Assembly (NCBI GenBank): GCA_003168375.1
Contig: PMSI01000006.1
Location: forward strand, 1-48,956
DNA: 48,956 bases
Direction of reading: 5' to 3'
DNA from: Vulcanimicrobiota bacterium
Lineage (GTDB): Bacteria; Vulcanimicrobiota; Vulcanimicrobiia; Vulcanimicrobiales; Vulcanimicrobiaceae
Every line of letters starts with the position of its first letter. The first letter of the stretch is position 1. A program made the position numbers and the translations under genes. Of this stretch, positions 32,440 through 41,179 are shown in pieces. The notes below the pieces were generated by a model. That model made no database searches, was not told the DNA's origin, and was given only the letters and a program-made list of their open reading frames with translations.

Positions 32440-33224
32440 GCGATCGCCTCCGCCAGCACGGCCCGGGCGAAGGCCTCGAAGAAGACGATCCCGCCCGACG
32501 GCGCCAGCGTCTCCTCGGTGTTGCCACGCACCGCGTCACGCGTCGCGTCGAGATGCTGGAACGTCCAGGCGTCGCGCTCGGGGTGCGGCATGACCGCCAG
32601 CACGTTCCCCTCCGCGTTCACCAGCCCCGCGCAACTCAGCGCCGAACCGTTCGGCGCTGCGACCGGGTTGCCGTCGCGGTCGCAGTACACGAACGCGAGG
32701 TGGCCGTCACGTTCGATGCGCGCCAGCTCGGCCTCGGGCGCAGCGAGGCGGCCGTCGCCGTGCGAGGCCCACGCCGGGATCACCGCGCCAGGCTCGATCC
32801 CGGCGAGGATCGGCACGCGGCCCGGATCGACGGCGAGCCTGACGTGGACGTGGACCGACTGGAATCTGCCGCTCGCGTTCGGCGCAAACGCCGCGGTCGG
32901 CCGGCGCAGCGGTCCCGTGCCGGGCACGAGCCCCGCTTCGGCAAGGATCTGCGCGCCATTGCAGATCCCGAGGACATACTTTCCGGCCTGGGCCGCCTCA
33001 ATCACCGGGTCCATCAGCGCATCGTGCGCAGCGACGGCACCGGCACGGATACGGTCTTCGTAGGCGAACCCGCCGGGCAAAATGTACGCATCGAACCGCG
33101 CGAGCTTCTCGGGCTGCGACCAATGCACGAGCTCACCCTCGAGCCCGACGGCACGCACCGCGCGCAGCGTCTCGTCCTCGCTGTTCGTGCCGGGAAACAC
33201 GAGCACCGCAACAGTTCCTGTCAT
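32436..33224 (-). CDS. purQ: FGAM synthetase subunit PurQ
   Basis: Glutaminase subunit of phosphoribosylformylglycinamidine synthetase; it passes ammonia to PurL. The class I amidotransferase fold opens VAVLVFPGTNSEDET. The nucleophile is the Cys in VLGICNGAQIL, and the His/Glu pair is MPHPER. At 262 residues it is longer than the common 227, with an insert after PHPER (AWTFQHLDATRDAVRGNTEE). Its stop overlaps the PurS-like start by 4 bases, and it starts 36 bases after the purL stop, across a dispersed repeat. Confidence 0.94.
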   Translation of the reverse strand: MTGTVAVLVFPGTNSEDETLRAVRAVGLEGELVHWSQPEKLARFDAYILPGGFAYEDRIRAGAVAAHDALMDPVIEAAQAGKYVLGICNGAQILAEAGLVPGTGPLRRPTAAFAPNASGRFQSVHVHVRLAVDPGRVPILAGIEPGAVIPAWASHGDGRLAAPEAELARIERDGHLAFVYCDRDGNPVAAPNGSALSCAGLVNAEGNVLAVMPHPERDAWTFQHLDATRDAVRGNTEETLAPSGGIVFFEAFARAVLAEAIA

Positions 33225-33260
33225 CGCGACTAACTCACCACCATTGTCACGCTGAGGTTG

Positions 33261-33293
33261 TCATCCTGAGCTTGTCGAAGGGCCTGTCGAAGC
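33261..33293. repeat. Dispersed repeat covering the purL 3' end
   Basis: On the minus strand this reads CTTCGACAGG, then CCTTCGACAAGCTCAGGATG, two abutting cores of the same repeat type seen at 12239-12266. It encodes the last ten residues of PurL (STGPSTSSG tail) and its TGA stop. Confidence 0.65.
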
Positions 33294-35606
33294 GCCGTAA
33301 AACGCGCGGAGCGGCGCTTCCCACGCCTCGCGCAGGTCGGCGAGTAGGACACGTTCGTTTAAGGCGCCGCCATCATCGTAGCGCTCAGCGAACGGTTCGC
33401 CAATGGTCCAGCCGAATTCATAGTATGGCACGTCACGATCCGCGATGGCGCGCACCGCTTCGTCCTTTCCGACCTCGATGACGTACCCGACGTGCTCTCC
33501 GAACCACGATGCGCTGCCGTATTCGCCATGGTTGATCAAGCCGCAATCCTCTTCGAAGGCAAAGCCGATCGGGCTGTCGGCCGCAAACGCCATCTCTGCA
33601 GCCGCCGCGAGGAGCCCGCCGTCACTGACGTCCCGCGCCCCCAAGATCACACCGCGCGCAATCCCTTCGCGCACGTATTCGCACGCGGCGAGAAACATCT
33701 GGTAGTCGATCTCGGGCAGCGTTCTCGAGCGGATGCCGCGGAGCTCCGCATACACCGAACCGCCGAGCGCCGCCGTCCTCGGGAGCACCCCGACAAAGGC
33801 AAGCTTCGAATCTGGCCTCCGCAACCGCCCGGTGGTACTGCGCGAAACGTCCGGTAACGTGCCGATACACGATACGATCGGGGAGGGGGCCACTGAGTTT
33901 CCGGATGAGGAACGGTTGTAGAGCGATACGTTGCCGCTCACAAAAGGAACGCCGAGCTGCCGAGATGCCCGCGTAAGCCCATCGACCGCCGCCACGAACG
34001 CTCCCATTTGCTCCGGGATCGTCGGGTCGCCGAAATTGAGGCAATCGGTCAGACCGGCGGGAACTGCGCCGACCGCAGTTACTTGCGCGATCGCTTCTAT
34101 CACCGCGAGTTCGGCGGCTCTGGCGGGATCGATCTTGCCGTACCGGGGATTTCCGCCGACACCTAGCGCGACGCCGAGCGAGGCACCCGGAATCGGGACC
34201 AGCACACCAGCGTCGGCAAAACCCGGTGGTATCGCTGTACAGCCACGAACCACGCCATCGTACCGCCGATAGATAGGGGCACGGGAACACACGTCGCGGT
34301 GGCCGAGGATCGCGGAGAGGGCTTCGAAGCGGGAATAGTCGTTCCGCGCCGCGTCGTGGTAGAGGCTGCGCCGTAGTTCGCGGGCTTCAACTTCCACCAC
34401 CGGCAACACGTACGGCCGCGAGTACCGTACGCCGCCCGTCAGGAACTCCAGGTCGACGTCCATCACGGTTTCGCCGCGGTGTTTGGCGACGTAGCGGCCG
34501 GTCTCGGTGACCTTTCCGATGATCGCGGCGCATGCGCCGCGCGCGACGCGCGGGAGCGAGTACATCTCGTTGTAGATCGAGAGCAGCGTCGGAGTGAACG
34601 ACGTCGGGACGATCCAGCACAGGCGCTCCTGCGTCTCGCCGATCGCGATCACTTCTGGGGGCAGCTCGGGCTGCGCCGTGGAGACGCGATCGAGCTCGAC
34701 CTCGGCACCCATACCGCCCGCGGCGCACAGCTCGGCGCTGCAGCCCGCCAGCCCCCCGGCGCCAAGGTCCTTGAACCCGGCGACGATCTTTTCAGCGCGA
34801 AGTGCGGCGAACACGGCATATGACGCGCGCATGATCACGTTCTTCAGGAACGGATCGGGAACTTGAACGGCGCCCTTGTTCTGATCGGCGTCTTCCTCGT
34901 CGAGGGTCAGCGAGGAGAACGAGGCGCCGCCGAAGCCGCTGCGGTCCGTCGCCTTGCCGACGAGCACGATGTCCCACCCGACGCTGCCCGCAGGCGCGCG
35001 CGAGTGGATGATGTCCTTCTCCTTGACGAGGCCGAGCGCGACGACGTTGACCAGGACGTTGTCGTCGAACGACTCGTCGAAGAACACGTCGCCGCCGACG
35101 TTCGGCACACCGATCGCGTTGCCGTACGCGGCGATCCCGTCGACGACTTGCTGCGCGACGTAACGGCAGTGCTCGTTCTCGAGCCGGCCGAAGCGCAGCG
35201 GATCCGCGATCCCGATGACCTCCGCGCCCATGCAGAGCACGTCGCGGACGATTCCGCCGATTCCGGTCGCCGCACCCTCGAACGGGACGACTTGCGAAGG
35301 ATGGTTGTGCGATTCGTGCGCCACGACGATCCCGTAGGTCTCGCCGTTCCACTCGCCGAGCCGTACGATCCCGGCGTCCTCGCCGACGCCGAGCAGCACG
35401 CTCGGCCCTTCGGTCGGCAGCTTCTTCAGGTGCTCCCGGGACGACTTATAGGAGCAATGCTCGCTCCACTGCGCATCGAACGCGAACAGCTCCGTTGCCG
35501 TCGGCACGCGTTCCAGGTGCTCGGCGATGCGGCGCAGCTCGTCGTCCGAGAGCGCGACCCCGAGCTCCCGCCCTCGCGCAACCGCATCGTCGACCGTCGC
35601 TGTCAC
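33261..35606 (-). CDS. purL: FGAM synthetase subunit PurL
   Basis: Large synthetase subunit that amidates FGAR with ATP and ammonia delivered from PurQ. The 781-residue length fits the small, Gram-positive-type PurL. It has the N-terminal SEHCSYKSSR histidine motif, VVAHESHNHPSQVVPFEGAA, KDLGAGGLAGCSAE and a repeated AIRS-like half with SGNVSLYN. The last ten residues (after RAFYGA) are encoded by a dispersed repeat and are unlikely to be ancestral. It starts GTG 35606, one base after the purC-purE stop. Confidence 0.96.
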   Translation of the reverse strand: MTATVDDAVARGRELGVALSDDELRRIAEHLERVPTATELFAFDAQWSEHCSYKSSREHLKKLPTEGPSVLLGVGEDAGIVRLGEWNGETYGIVVAHESHNHPSQVVPFEGAATGIGGIVRDVLCMGAEVIGIADPLRFGRLENEHCRYVAQQVVDGIAAYGNAIGVPNVGGDVFFDESFDDNVLVNVVALGLVKEKDIIHSRAPAGSVGWDIVLVGKATDRSGFGGASFSSLTLDEEDADQNKGAVQVPDPFLKNVIMRASYAVFAALRAEKIVAGFKDLGAGGLAGCSAELCAAGGMGAEVELDRVSTAQPELPPEVIAIGETQERLCWIVPTSFTPTLLSIYNEMYSLPRVARGACAAIIGKVTETGRYVAKHRGETVMDVDLEFLTGGVRYSRPYVLPVVEVEARELRRSLYHDAARNDYSRFEALSAILGHRDVCSRAPIYRRYDGVVRGCTAIPPGFADAGVLVPIPGASLGVALGVGGNPRYGKIDPARAAELAVIEAIAQVTAVGAVPAGLTDCLNFGDPTIPEQMGAFVAAVDGLTRASRQLGVPFVSGNVSLYNRSSSGNSVAPSPIVSCIGTLPDVSRSTTGRLRRPDSKLAFVGVLPRTAALGGSVYAELRGIRSRTLPEIDYQMFLAACEYVREGIARGVILGARDVSDGGLLAAAAEMAFAADSPIGFAFEEDCGLINHGEYGSASWFGEHVGYVIEVGKDEAVRAIADRDVPYYEFGWTIGEPFAERYDDGGALNERVLLADLREAWEAPLRAFYGASTGPSTSSG

Positions 35607-35607
35607 G

Positions 35608-36828
35608 CTACGCGAACGCCGTCCCGGGCTGCGGCGGCGGAGGCGGCGCGTTGAGCTGCGCGTTCAGCGCGAGGACTTGCGCGCGCGCCTGCGCGTCGAG
35701 CAGCAGCGTGCGGCCGAACACCACGGTGTCGTCGAGAGCGAGCACCTTCGCACAGCGCAGCGCCGCCTCGTCGAATCCGCCGCTAGCGGGGTCGAACCGC
35801 ACGACCGGCTGTCCGGTGGTATGTTCGAGGATTGCGGGCAGCGCACTCCCGGCGCCGCAGACTGCGGCGAAGACGAGACGATGGCGCTTGAAGTTGGCGT
35901 CGAGCGAAGCAGCCATCGTCGCCGCGTGGTCCGGCATGCGACCCGCCGTCGTGACCTGCCGGGCCAGGCCGAGCCCGAACCGCCCGAGCGCGCGCGCGAA
36001 GGTCTCGCCGGCATCGACGTACTCCGCGCCGTCGAGGATGATCGCGACGATCCCGGGCCGCAACTGCGGAAAACTCGACACCATGAGCGAGACGGACTCG
36101 TAGTCGTCCTTGATGCGGTCCAGCGCTTCGTCGGTGACCGTCTCGAGGTTGCGATAGTTCTGTTTGTCGAGCGCGAGATCTTCACGGCCCTGCGGCCAGA
36201 TGCGCCACGAGTCGTTGTCGATGACGTCGGCGAGCACGAGCGAGCCTTTGTTCTCGCCGGAGGCGAGGCGCCCGAACTCGACCTTGAGATCGACCAGCGC
36301 GACATCGCGCCGCCCCCACGCGTGCGCGAGGATCTCGTACGTGATCCGCGCGTATTCGCTCATCGTGCTGATCTCGTCGGGCGTCGCGATGCGGCGCGCG
36401 AGAATCTCCGCTTGCGTGATCAGCGGATCGTGGTTCGCGTCGTCCTTGAGAAAGAACTCGATGACGCGCGGTGCCAAGATGGCGCCGCGAGGGACGTCGG
36501 GGTGGCGCCGCGCGAACGAACCGGCCGCGATCCCGCGCACGACGACTTCGAGCGGCAGCATCTGGCAGCGCCGCACGAGCATCTCGTTGTTGTCGTCGTC
36601 CTCGCCGCCGTTGTGATAGTGCGTCGGCAGCCCGCAGAGGTTGAGCAGCCGGAACACGCGCGAGGTCGTCTGCGCCGCGATCCGCCCTTTCCCGTCCATG
36701 ACGTCGCGCCGAGCGCCGTCGCCGGCGGTGATCGCATCACCCTGCATCACGACGGCCATGTCGGGCTGACCCTCGAGCTCGTAGAGCACCTTCGTCTTGC
36801 CGCGCGCGATCTCGTGTCCCTTACGCAT
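35608..36828 (-). CDS. purC: PurC (SAICAR synthetase) fused to degenerate PurE
   Basis: A 406-residue fusion. Residues 1 to about 240 are SAICAR synthetase: GKTKVLYELEG, MLPLEVVVRGIAAGSF, VDLKVEFGR and LADVIDNDSWRIW are typical. Residues 258-392 resemble PurE (AIR carboxylase), as in the animal PAICS order: VAIILDGAEYVDAGETFARALGRFG aligns with the PurE opening. However, the GSxSD, SAHR and AGGAAHLPG motifs read LDGAEYVD, TAGRMPD and CGAGSALPA, so carboxylase activity is doubtful. A Pro-rich tail ends the protein. No other PurE or PurK is in the window. It overlaps purB by 8 bases. Confidence 0.85.
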   Translation of the reverse strand: MRKGHEIARGKTKVLYELEGQPDMAVVMQGDAITAGDGARRDVMDGKGRIAAQTTSRVFRLLNLCGLPTHYHNGGEDDDNNEMLVRRCQMLPLEVVVRGIAAGSFARRHPDVPRGAILAPRVIEFFLKDDANHDPLITQAEILARRIATPDEISTMSEYARITYEILAHAWGRRDVALVDLKVEFGRLASGENKGSLVLADVIDNDSWRIWPQGREDLALDKQNYRNLETVTDEALDRIKDDYESVSLMVSSFPQLRPGIVAIILDGAEYVDAGETFARALGRFGLGLARQVTTAGRMPDHAATMAASLDANFKRHRLVFAAVCGAGSALPAILEHTTGQPVVRFDPASGGFDEAALRCAKVLALDDTVVFGRTLLLDAQARAQVLALNAQLNAPPPPPQPGTAFA

Positions 36829-38233
36829 CGTTCTTCTCTACCGTTTCCACCGTATCGCGAATGCGCTGCGCGAGGCGCCGCGCGCGCTGCGGCGCGTCAC
36901 CGACGTGGCCCGTCGGGTCGAGCCATTCGCGCACCTCGGCGGGGTCGACCCAGCGGGCGATCCGCTCGTCGTCGGCGAGCAGTGTGGCCAGCGGGTTCGA
37001 GTCGCCGGCGGCGAGCGCATCGTAGGCGCGCATCGCGCTCTCACGGATCACTTCGTGCAGCTCCTGCCGGTCGCCGCCGCGCTTCGCGGCCTCCATCAAG
37101 ATCGCTTCGGTCCCCGCGAACGGCCCGTAGGTGCGCAGGTTTTCGGCGATCCGGCGCTCGTCGACGCGCAGGCCTTCGACCAGCTTCTTCGCGAGCGAAA
37201 GGATCTCGTCGCAGCAGAGCAGCGCTTCGGGCAGGATCGTGCGCCGGTTCGCGCTGTCGTCGAGCGTGCGCTCAAGCAGGTTGGTCGCGGCGTTCTGCCA
37301 TGCGACGTCCGCGTACGCGGGCAGCAAACGCGCGAGCGAGTCGATGCGCTCCGCCATCACCGGGTTCCGCTTGAACGGCATCGCGCTCGAACCGACTTGC
37401 TTCGCACCGAACGGTTCGGCGATGTCGCCGAATCCGGGGCTCGCCAGCACGCGCACGTCGAAGGCGAACTTCGAGAGCGACGCGCCCATCCCGGCGAGCG
37501 TCGATAGTAATAAATAGTCGAGCTTCCGCGGATATGTCTGGGTCGCGACGTCGCGCGCAGTGAGCCCGAACCGCCCGAGCACGTCGTTCTCTTGATCCTG
37601 CGGCGTGCGCGTGGTTCCGTCGAAGAGCCGCGCGTACGATGCCGACGTGCCGACCGCGCCGCGAATTCCCTTTGCCGTGAGCTGTTCGCGCGCGGCGAGC
37701 AGCATGGCGCGATCGATCAGCAGATCCTGCGCGTAGACCGCGAGGCGGTAACCGAGCGTCGTCGGCTCCGCCGGCTGAAGGTGCGTGTAGCCCATGCAGA
37801 TGAGGTCCGCGCGGCGATCGATCTGTACGGCGAACGCGCGCAGCAGGTCGTCGAGCGCCGCGCCGACTTGATCGAGTGCGAGCCTCATGCGGAACATCTC
37901 GACGGTGTCTTCCACGTCCATCGAGGTCGCGCCGAGATGGATCTTCCCGCCGCCGACCGTCGCCTGTCGCGCGTAGACGCGAATCTCCGCCATCAGGTCG
38001 TGCCCGATCTCGCGTTCGATCGCGAGAGCCGACTCGAGATCGATCTCGTCGGCGTGTTTACGGAGGTCGTCGACTTCGGCTTGCGACACCAAGCCCGCGC
38101 CCTGCTGCGCCTCGGCGAGCGCGACCCAAACCGCGCGCCAGAGCTTGCGCCGCTCGCGTTCCGAGAAGAGCTCGCGGAGCGACGGGCGCGCATAGCGCCA
38201 CGAGAACGGCGAGGCGTAGTTTTTGTCGTTCAC
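36821..38233 (-). CDS. purB: Adenylosuccinate lyase
   Basis: Cleaves SAICAR to AICAR and adenylosuccinate to AMP. The 470-residue protein opens NYASPFSWRYARP. It carries the TSMDVEDTVEMFRMR region, the THLQPAEPTTLGYR catalytic His segment and the signature GSSAMPFKRNP. It is the first gene of the ten-gene purine operon. Its ATG 38233 faces the divergent prepilin-like gene; the 118-base gap to 38352 must hold the operon promoter, but I see no clear -10/-35 pair or known riboswitch there. Confidence 0.95.
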   Translation of the reverse strand: MNDKNYASPFSWRYARPSLRELFSERERRKLWRAVWVALAEAQQGAGLVSQAEVDDLRKHADEIDLESALAIEREIGHDLMAEIRVYARQATVGGGKIHLGATSMDVEDTVEMFRMRLALDQVGAALDDLLRAFAVQIDRRADLICMGYTHLQPAEPTTLGYRLAVYAQDLLIDRAMLLAAREQLTAKGIRGAVGTSASYARLFDGTTRTPQDQENDVLGRFGLTARDVATQTYPRKLDYLLLSTLAGMGASLSKFAFDVRVLASPGFGDIAEPFGAKQVGSSAMPFKRNPVMAERIDSLARLLPAYADVAWQNAATNLLERTLDDSANRRTILPEALLCCDEILSLAKKLVEGLRVDERRIAENLRTYGPFAGTEAILMEAAKRGGDRQELHEVIRESAMRAYDALAAGDSNPLATLLADDERIARWVDPAEVREWLDPTGHVGDAPQRARRLAQRIRDTVETVEKNDA

Positions 38234-38351
38234 GGTCCGCGCGTGGGCTTCGCGGAACGCGAACCATCAGCCTCGACGAGAAACGTCGTGGAAGGAGGGT
38301 CCTCTGGGCCAGGAGGCATGCCGCGGGGACCGGCGGGCACCGCTCAAGGTA

Positions 38352-40055
38352 GTGGACGACACGCGCGCTTCCGGCGACCACGGATTCAGCCTCATCGAGA
38401 TCGTCATCACCGTCGCGATCGTCGCGATGGCGGTGGCTGCCGGCGTCGCGGTCTCGCTCGGCGCTCGCTCGTTCGCCGTCTCGACGGCGGCGGCGGAGTT
38501 CGATCACCTCCTCGACAGCGCGCGGACCATCGCGCGCGAGACGCAGGGCGCGACGCTCGTCTTCGCGCCGGACGCCTACGGCGACGGCACCGAGGTGCGC
38601 GTCCTGACCGCTGGACCGAACGGCACCCTCGTCGCGACCACGATGCCGATCGTGCACACGCGCGCAGCGATCGAGGAAGCGTCGCTCGGGACGACGCCGT
38701 TCGCGTTCGTGGTCCATGCGAGCGGGTCGCTCGGCGGGCGGCCCGGATATCGTCTCGGCGATTCGACCGCCTCCGGCGAGGTCGGATGCCCTGCTGCCGG
38801 TACGTTCCATTTCGTCATCCGCGCCGCCGGCGCGGCCGCGGAACGCCTGATCCCGTGCCGCATCAACCTAGCGGCGACCGGTCCGCTTGCGATTGCGACG
38901 TGGCCTCCGGCGGTCATCGCGCCACCGCCGACACCTTGCGGCGGGCCTTGCCAACCCAGCACGCTTCCGACCCCGCCGTCATCATCGCCGACCTGTCCGC
39001 CGAACTTCACGCCGAGCCCCGGCGGTTGCGCGCCATCGCCCGCGCCCGGCGCGCCGCGATATCACGTCACCGCGTCGAGCGGCTCCGCGACGATGCCGGT
39101 CGGCGGAAGCACCGCGCTGACCGCACAAGCGACGCTGACGAACGCAACTGCCGTCGCGCCCGGGACGCCGACATCGATCCCCGTGCTGGTCCAGCAAACC
39201 TCGGACTCGGTCTGCACAGCGGCGCCACCCGGACCTCAGCCGTCCGGCGCGCAGTTCGTGCTGAACGCGATTGCATCCGGAACGTGCACCGCAACGATCG
39301 GCGCCGATCCGTCCGGCGTCCCCGGCGCAACGGCGGACACCGCTTCGCTCACCGTCACCGTCACCGCGCCACCGAGCGCAACACCGTCACCCCCGACGTG
39401 CGACCTCATCGCAAACGGAAAATGTTATCACCGGATCGTCGACCGCACGTCGCAGGCATTTTACAAGGCGGTTACTCCAGACTCTCAGTGCACGAGTCCC
39501 GGTGATTCCACAACCTGCGAGTACATTGACTCAATCCATGAGATCTCGCTCTCTCAGGGCTACGACATCATTCCACCCGAGCCCCCGAAAGATGCAGCGC
39601 ACGAGCTCTTATTCAGAATTGAGAGCATTGCGGGGGCGACGTCGGCGTGTCTTCCCTACTCGGCTATTCAGACAATGCCCTTCGGCCCGATCAACTGGGG
39701 CGGCACCAACATCGGCGGACCGGCCCAGCCGCCAATGGGATTAGGCGAGCCTGACACGTTCTCTACGCAGAATCGAGTAATTCAGCAGTCCGCTCCAGTC
39801 AGCGGTTATCTTGAGTCGAGTTACGTCTGGCAAGAACCGACAACGCTTCAAGGCCTATATAGCGCCGTCGCACTAGGCAAGGTCGGGTCAATTTATACGT
39901 TTACATACTCGTCGCCTGAGGCTTCAAGCATTACGCACACATCGTGGTACCCGGACTTTCCAGGATGCGACGTCGCTGGAGATCCAAACGCCCCAGGTCA
40001 AGAATACGGTATCGCTGGTGTGAACCTGCAGTTTGAGGTATTTCAGGCGCAATAG
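38352..40055 (+). CDS. Prepilin-type secreted protein with Pro-rich and Ig-like regions
   Basis: A 567-residue protein with a class III signal: a short leader ending HG, then FSLIEIVITVAIVAMAVAAG, with the Glu at +5 that prepilin peptidase and methylase need. It should be a pseudopilin or pilus-associated protein. A pilin-like domain with Cys pairs comes first, then a Pro/Ser/Thr linker (APPPTPCGG to PSPAPG) and a beta domain with an Ig-like pattern (GSTALTAQATLTNATAV). The C-terminal 200 residues, rich in Tyr and Ser, are encoded by DNA with visibly lower G+C. GTG 38352 gives an 11-residue leader; an earlier TTG 38223 is less likely. Confidence 0.68.
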   Translation: MDDTRASGDHGFSLIEIVITVAIVAMAVAAGVAVSLGARSFAVSTAAAEFDHLLDSARTIARETQGATLVFAPDAYGDGTEVRVLTAGPNGTLVATTMPIVHTRAAIEEASLGTTPFAFVVHASGSLGGRPGYRLGDSTASGEVGCPAAGTFHFVIRAAGAAAERLIPCRINLAATGPLAIATWPPAVIAPPPTPCGGPCQPSTLPTPPSSSPTCPPNFTPSPGGCAPSPAPGAPRYHVTASSGSATMPVGGSTALTAQATLTNATAVAPGTPTSIPVLVQQTSDSVCTAAPPGPQPSGAQFVLNAIASGTCTATIGADPSGVPGATADTASLTVTVTAPPSATPSPPTCDLIANGKCYHRIVDRTSQAFYKAVTPDSQCTSPGDSTTCEYIDSIHEISLSQGYDIIPPEPPKDAAHELLFRIESIAGATSACLPYSAIQTMPFGPINWGGTNIGGPAQPPMGLGEPDTFSTQNRVIQQSAPVSGYLESSYVWQEPTTLQGLYSAVALGKVGSIYTFTYSSPEASSITHTSWYPDFPGCDVAGDPNAPGQEYGIAGVNLQFEVFQAQ

Positions 40056-40070
40056 CCGCGTCGGCTGGTA

Positions 40071-40129
40071 AGACTAGAGATGGGATCGCCAAATGGCGAT
40101 ACCGTCTCTAGAGTCTCAGTCCGACTGAG
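40071..40129. terminator. Double hairpin between convergent genes
   Basis: A long hairpin (40071-40116) has arms GG(A/T)ATCGCCA around the loop AA, extended by AGAGA/TCTCT and AGACT/AGTCT with a 2-base bulge. A second perfect stem, CTCAGT/ACTGAG around CCG (40115-40129), follows. It lies between the stops of two convergent genes and could end transcription from either side, though no T tract follows. Confidence 0.55.
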
Positions 40130-40131
40130 GC

Positions 40132-41064
40132 TTAGAATCCGAAGCCTAGCGTTTGCTCAACCACTGGAACAAGGTTGAGGCCGCCCGCAGGACCATCGAT
40201 ACTGTAGAGCTGCACCACGTACGGCTGACCCGCAAGCGGTGTTGGCGCCGCGATCGAAGTGATCGGAACTGGGGTTCCAGCGGCTACGCCGATGCCGTCG
40301 TAGAAACCGGCGGGGATGGCGGCGATCGCTGAGGTGACCGTCCCGTTCGTCGTCTGCAGTACCACCGTCGACGGCTTCGTCGCCGCCACGGCGGCCGCAC
40401 CGGTGAGCACCGTTGCGACGGTGCACGGCGTCACCGTGGCCGTGCAGAGGCCGAAGCCGACACCGTTGGCCTTGCCGACGCTGAATGCCGGCGATGCATT
40501 ATGCGAGATCACTGCCGGACCGCCGGGGGCGATCGCGAAGATCGGCTCACCGAAGACGTAGAGTCCCAGCGTACCGCTTGCGGCCGTTCCCGCAAGCACG
40601 ACGGTCAGGCGCGAACCAGCGGCCGGCGCGAGCCCGGGGGTAATCGTGATCACCTTGATCGGCGAAGTCCCAAGGTAGGGCCCGGGAGCCGTCGGGCACT
40701 CCAAGCCGACCTGCGAGGCGACTTGGGCCGGGAACACCGAGACCGTGTGCGGGATACCGCCGGGTATCTCGTACAGGGCAGCTGTCGCCTTACCGTAGGA
40801 AACGGTCGGGGCCGTTATTCCGAACGGGAGGTTGTCGACGCAGACGTCGACGTTACCAACCCCGCCGGTGCCCGAGTCGGGTGATCCCTGGATGAACCGC
40901 AGCAACGACGAGCCGTTTCCGCCGCTCTGAATGGTTCCAGGACTACCACCGGCGTTGTTGGGCGGGCCCGCGAACGGCAGCGACGAGCCGGCCCCGTTCG
41001 AACACGCGGTCATCGAGAGAGCGAACGCGCCCAGGACGGCCAGGCGGGCGAGAAGACTACGCAT
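40132..41064 (-). CDS. Lipoprotein with DUF4397-like repeats
   Basis: A 310-residue predicted lipoprotein. The signal peptide ends in a lipobox, LSMTAC, with Cys21 as the lipidation site, and a Gly/Ser/Asn-rich linker follows. The body looks like DUF4397 beta units: LLRFIQGSPDSG with VDVCVDN, YEIPGGIPHTVSVFP and SRLTVVLAG, and a second weaker unit to the end. Such proteins are exported surface or periplasmic proteins of unknown role. Its 3' end faces the prepilin-like gene across a double hairpin. Confidence 0.65.
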   Translation of the reverse strand: MRSLLARLAVLGAFALSMTACSNGAGSSLPFAGPPNNAGGSPGTIQSGGNGSSLLRFIQGSPDSGTGGVGNVDVCVDNLPFGITAPTVSYGKATAALYEIPGGIPHTVSVFPAQVASQVGLECPTAPGPYLGTSPIKVITITPGLAPAAGSRLTVVLAGTAASGTLGLYVFGEPIFAIAPGGPAVISHNASPAFSVGKANGVGFGLCTATVTPCTVATVLTGAAAVAATKPSTVVLQTTNGTVTSAIAAIPAGFYDGIGVAAGTPVPITSIAAPTPLAGQPYVVQLYSIDGPAGGLNLVPVVEQTLGFGF

Positions 41065-41179
41065 GCGTGGAGTGACCTCTCAGGGAGCCGAAGGCGAGCG
41101 ACGACGCAAGGTCACCGAAAACGGCGACCTGCAATGGTGCGCGACGTTGGATTCAAGCCCGCGTGAATCCTCCGGTAGT

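Noticed and set aside
26558-38233. An archaeal origin for the whole window because of purP
   Set aside because: PurF, PurL, GuaA, HolA, TsaD and the LexA box are of bacterial type, and TonB-like and prepilin-like genes fit a bacterium.
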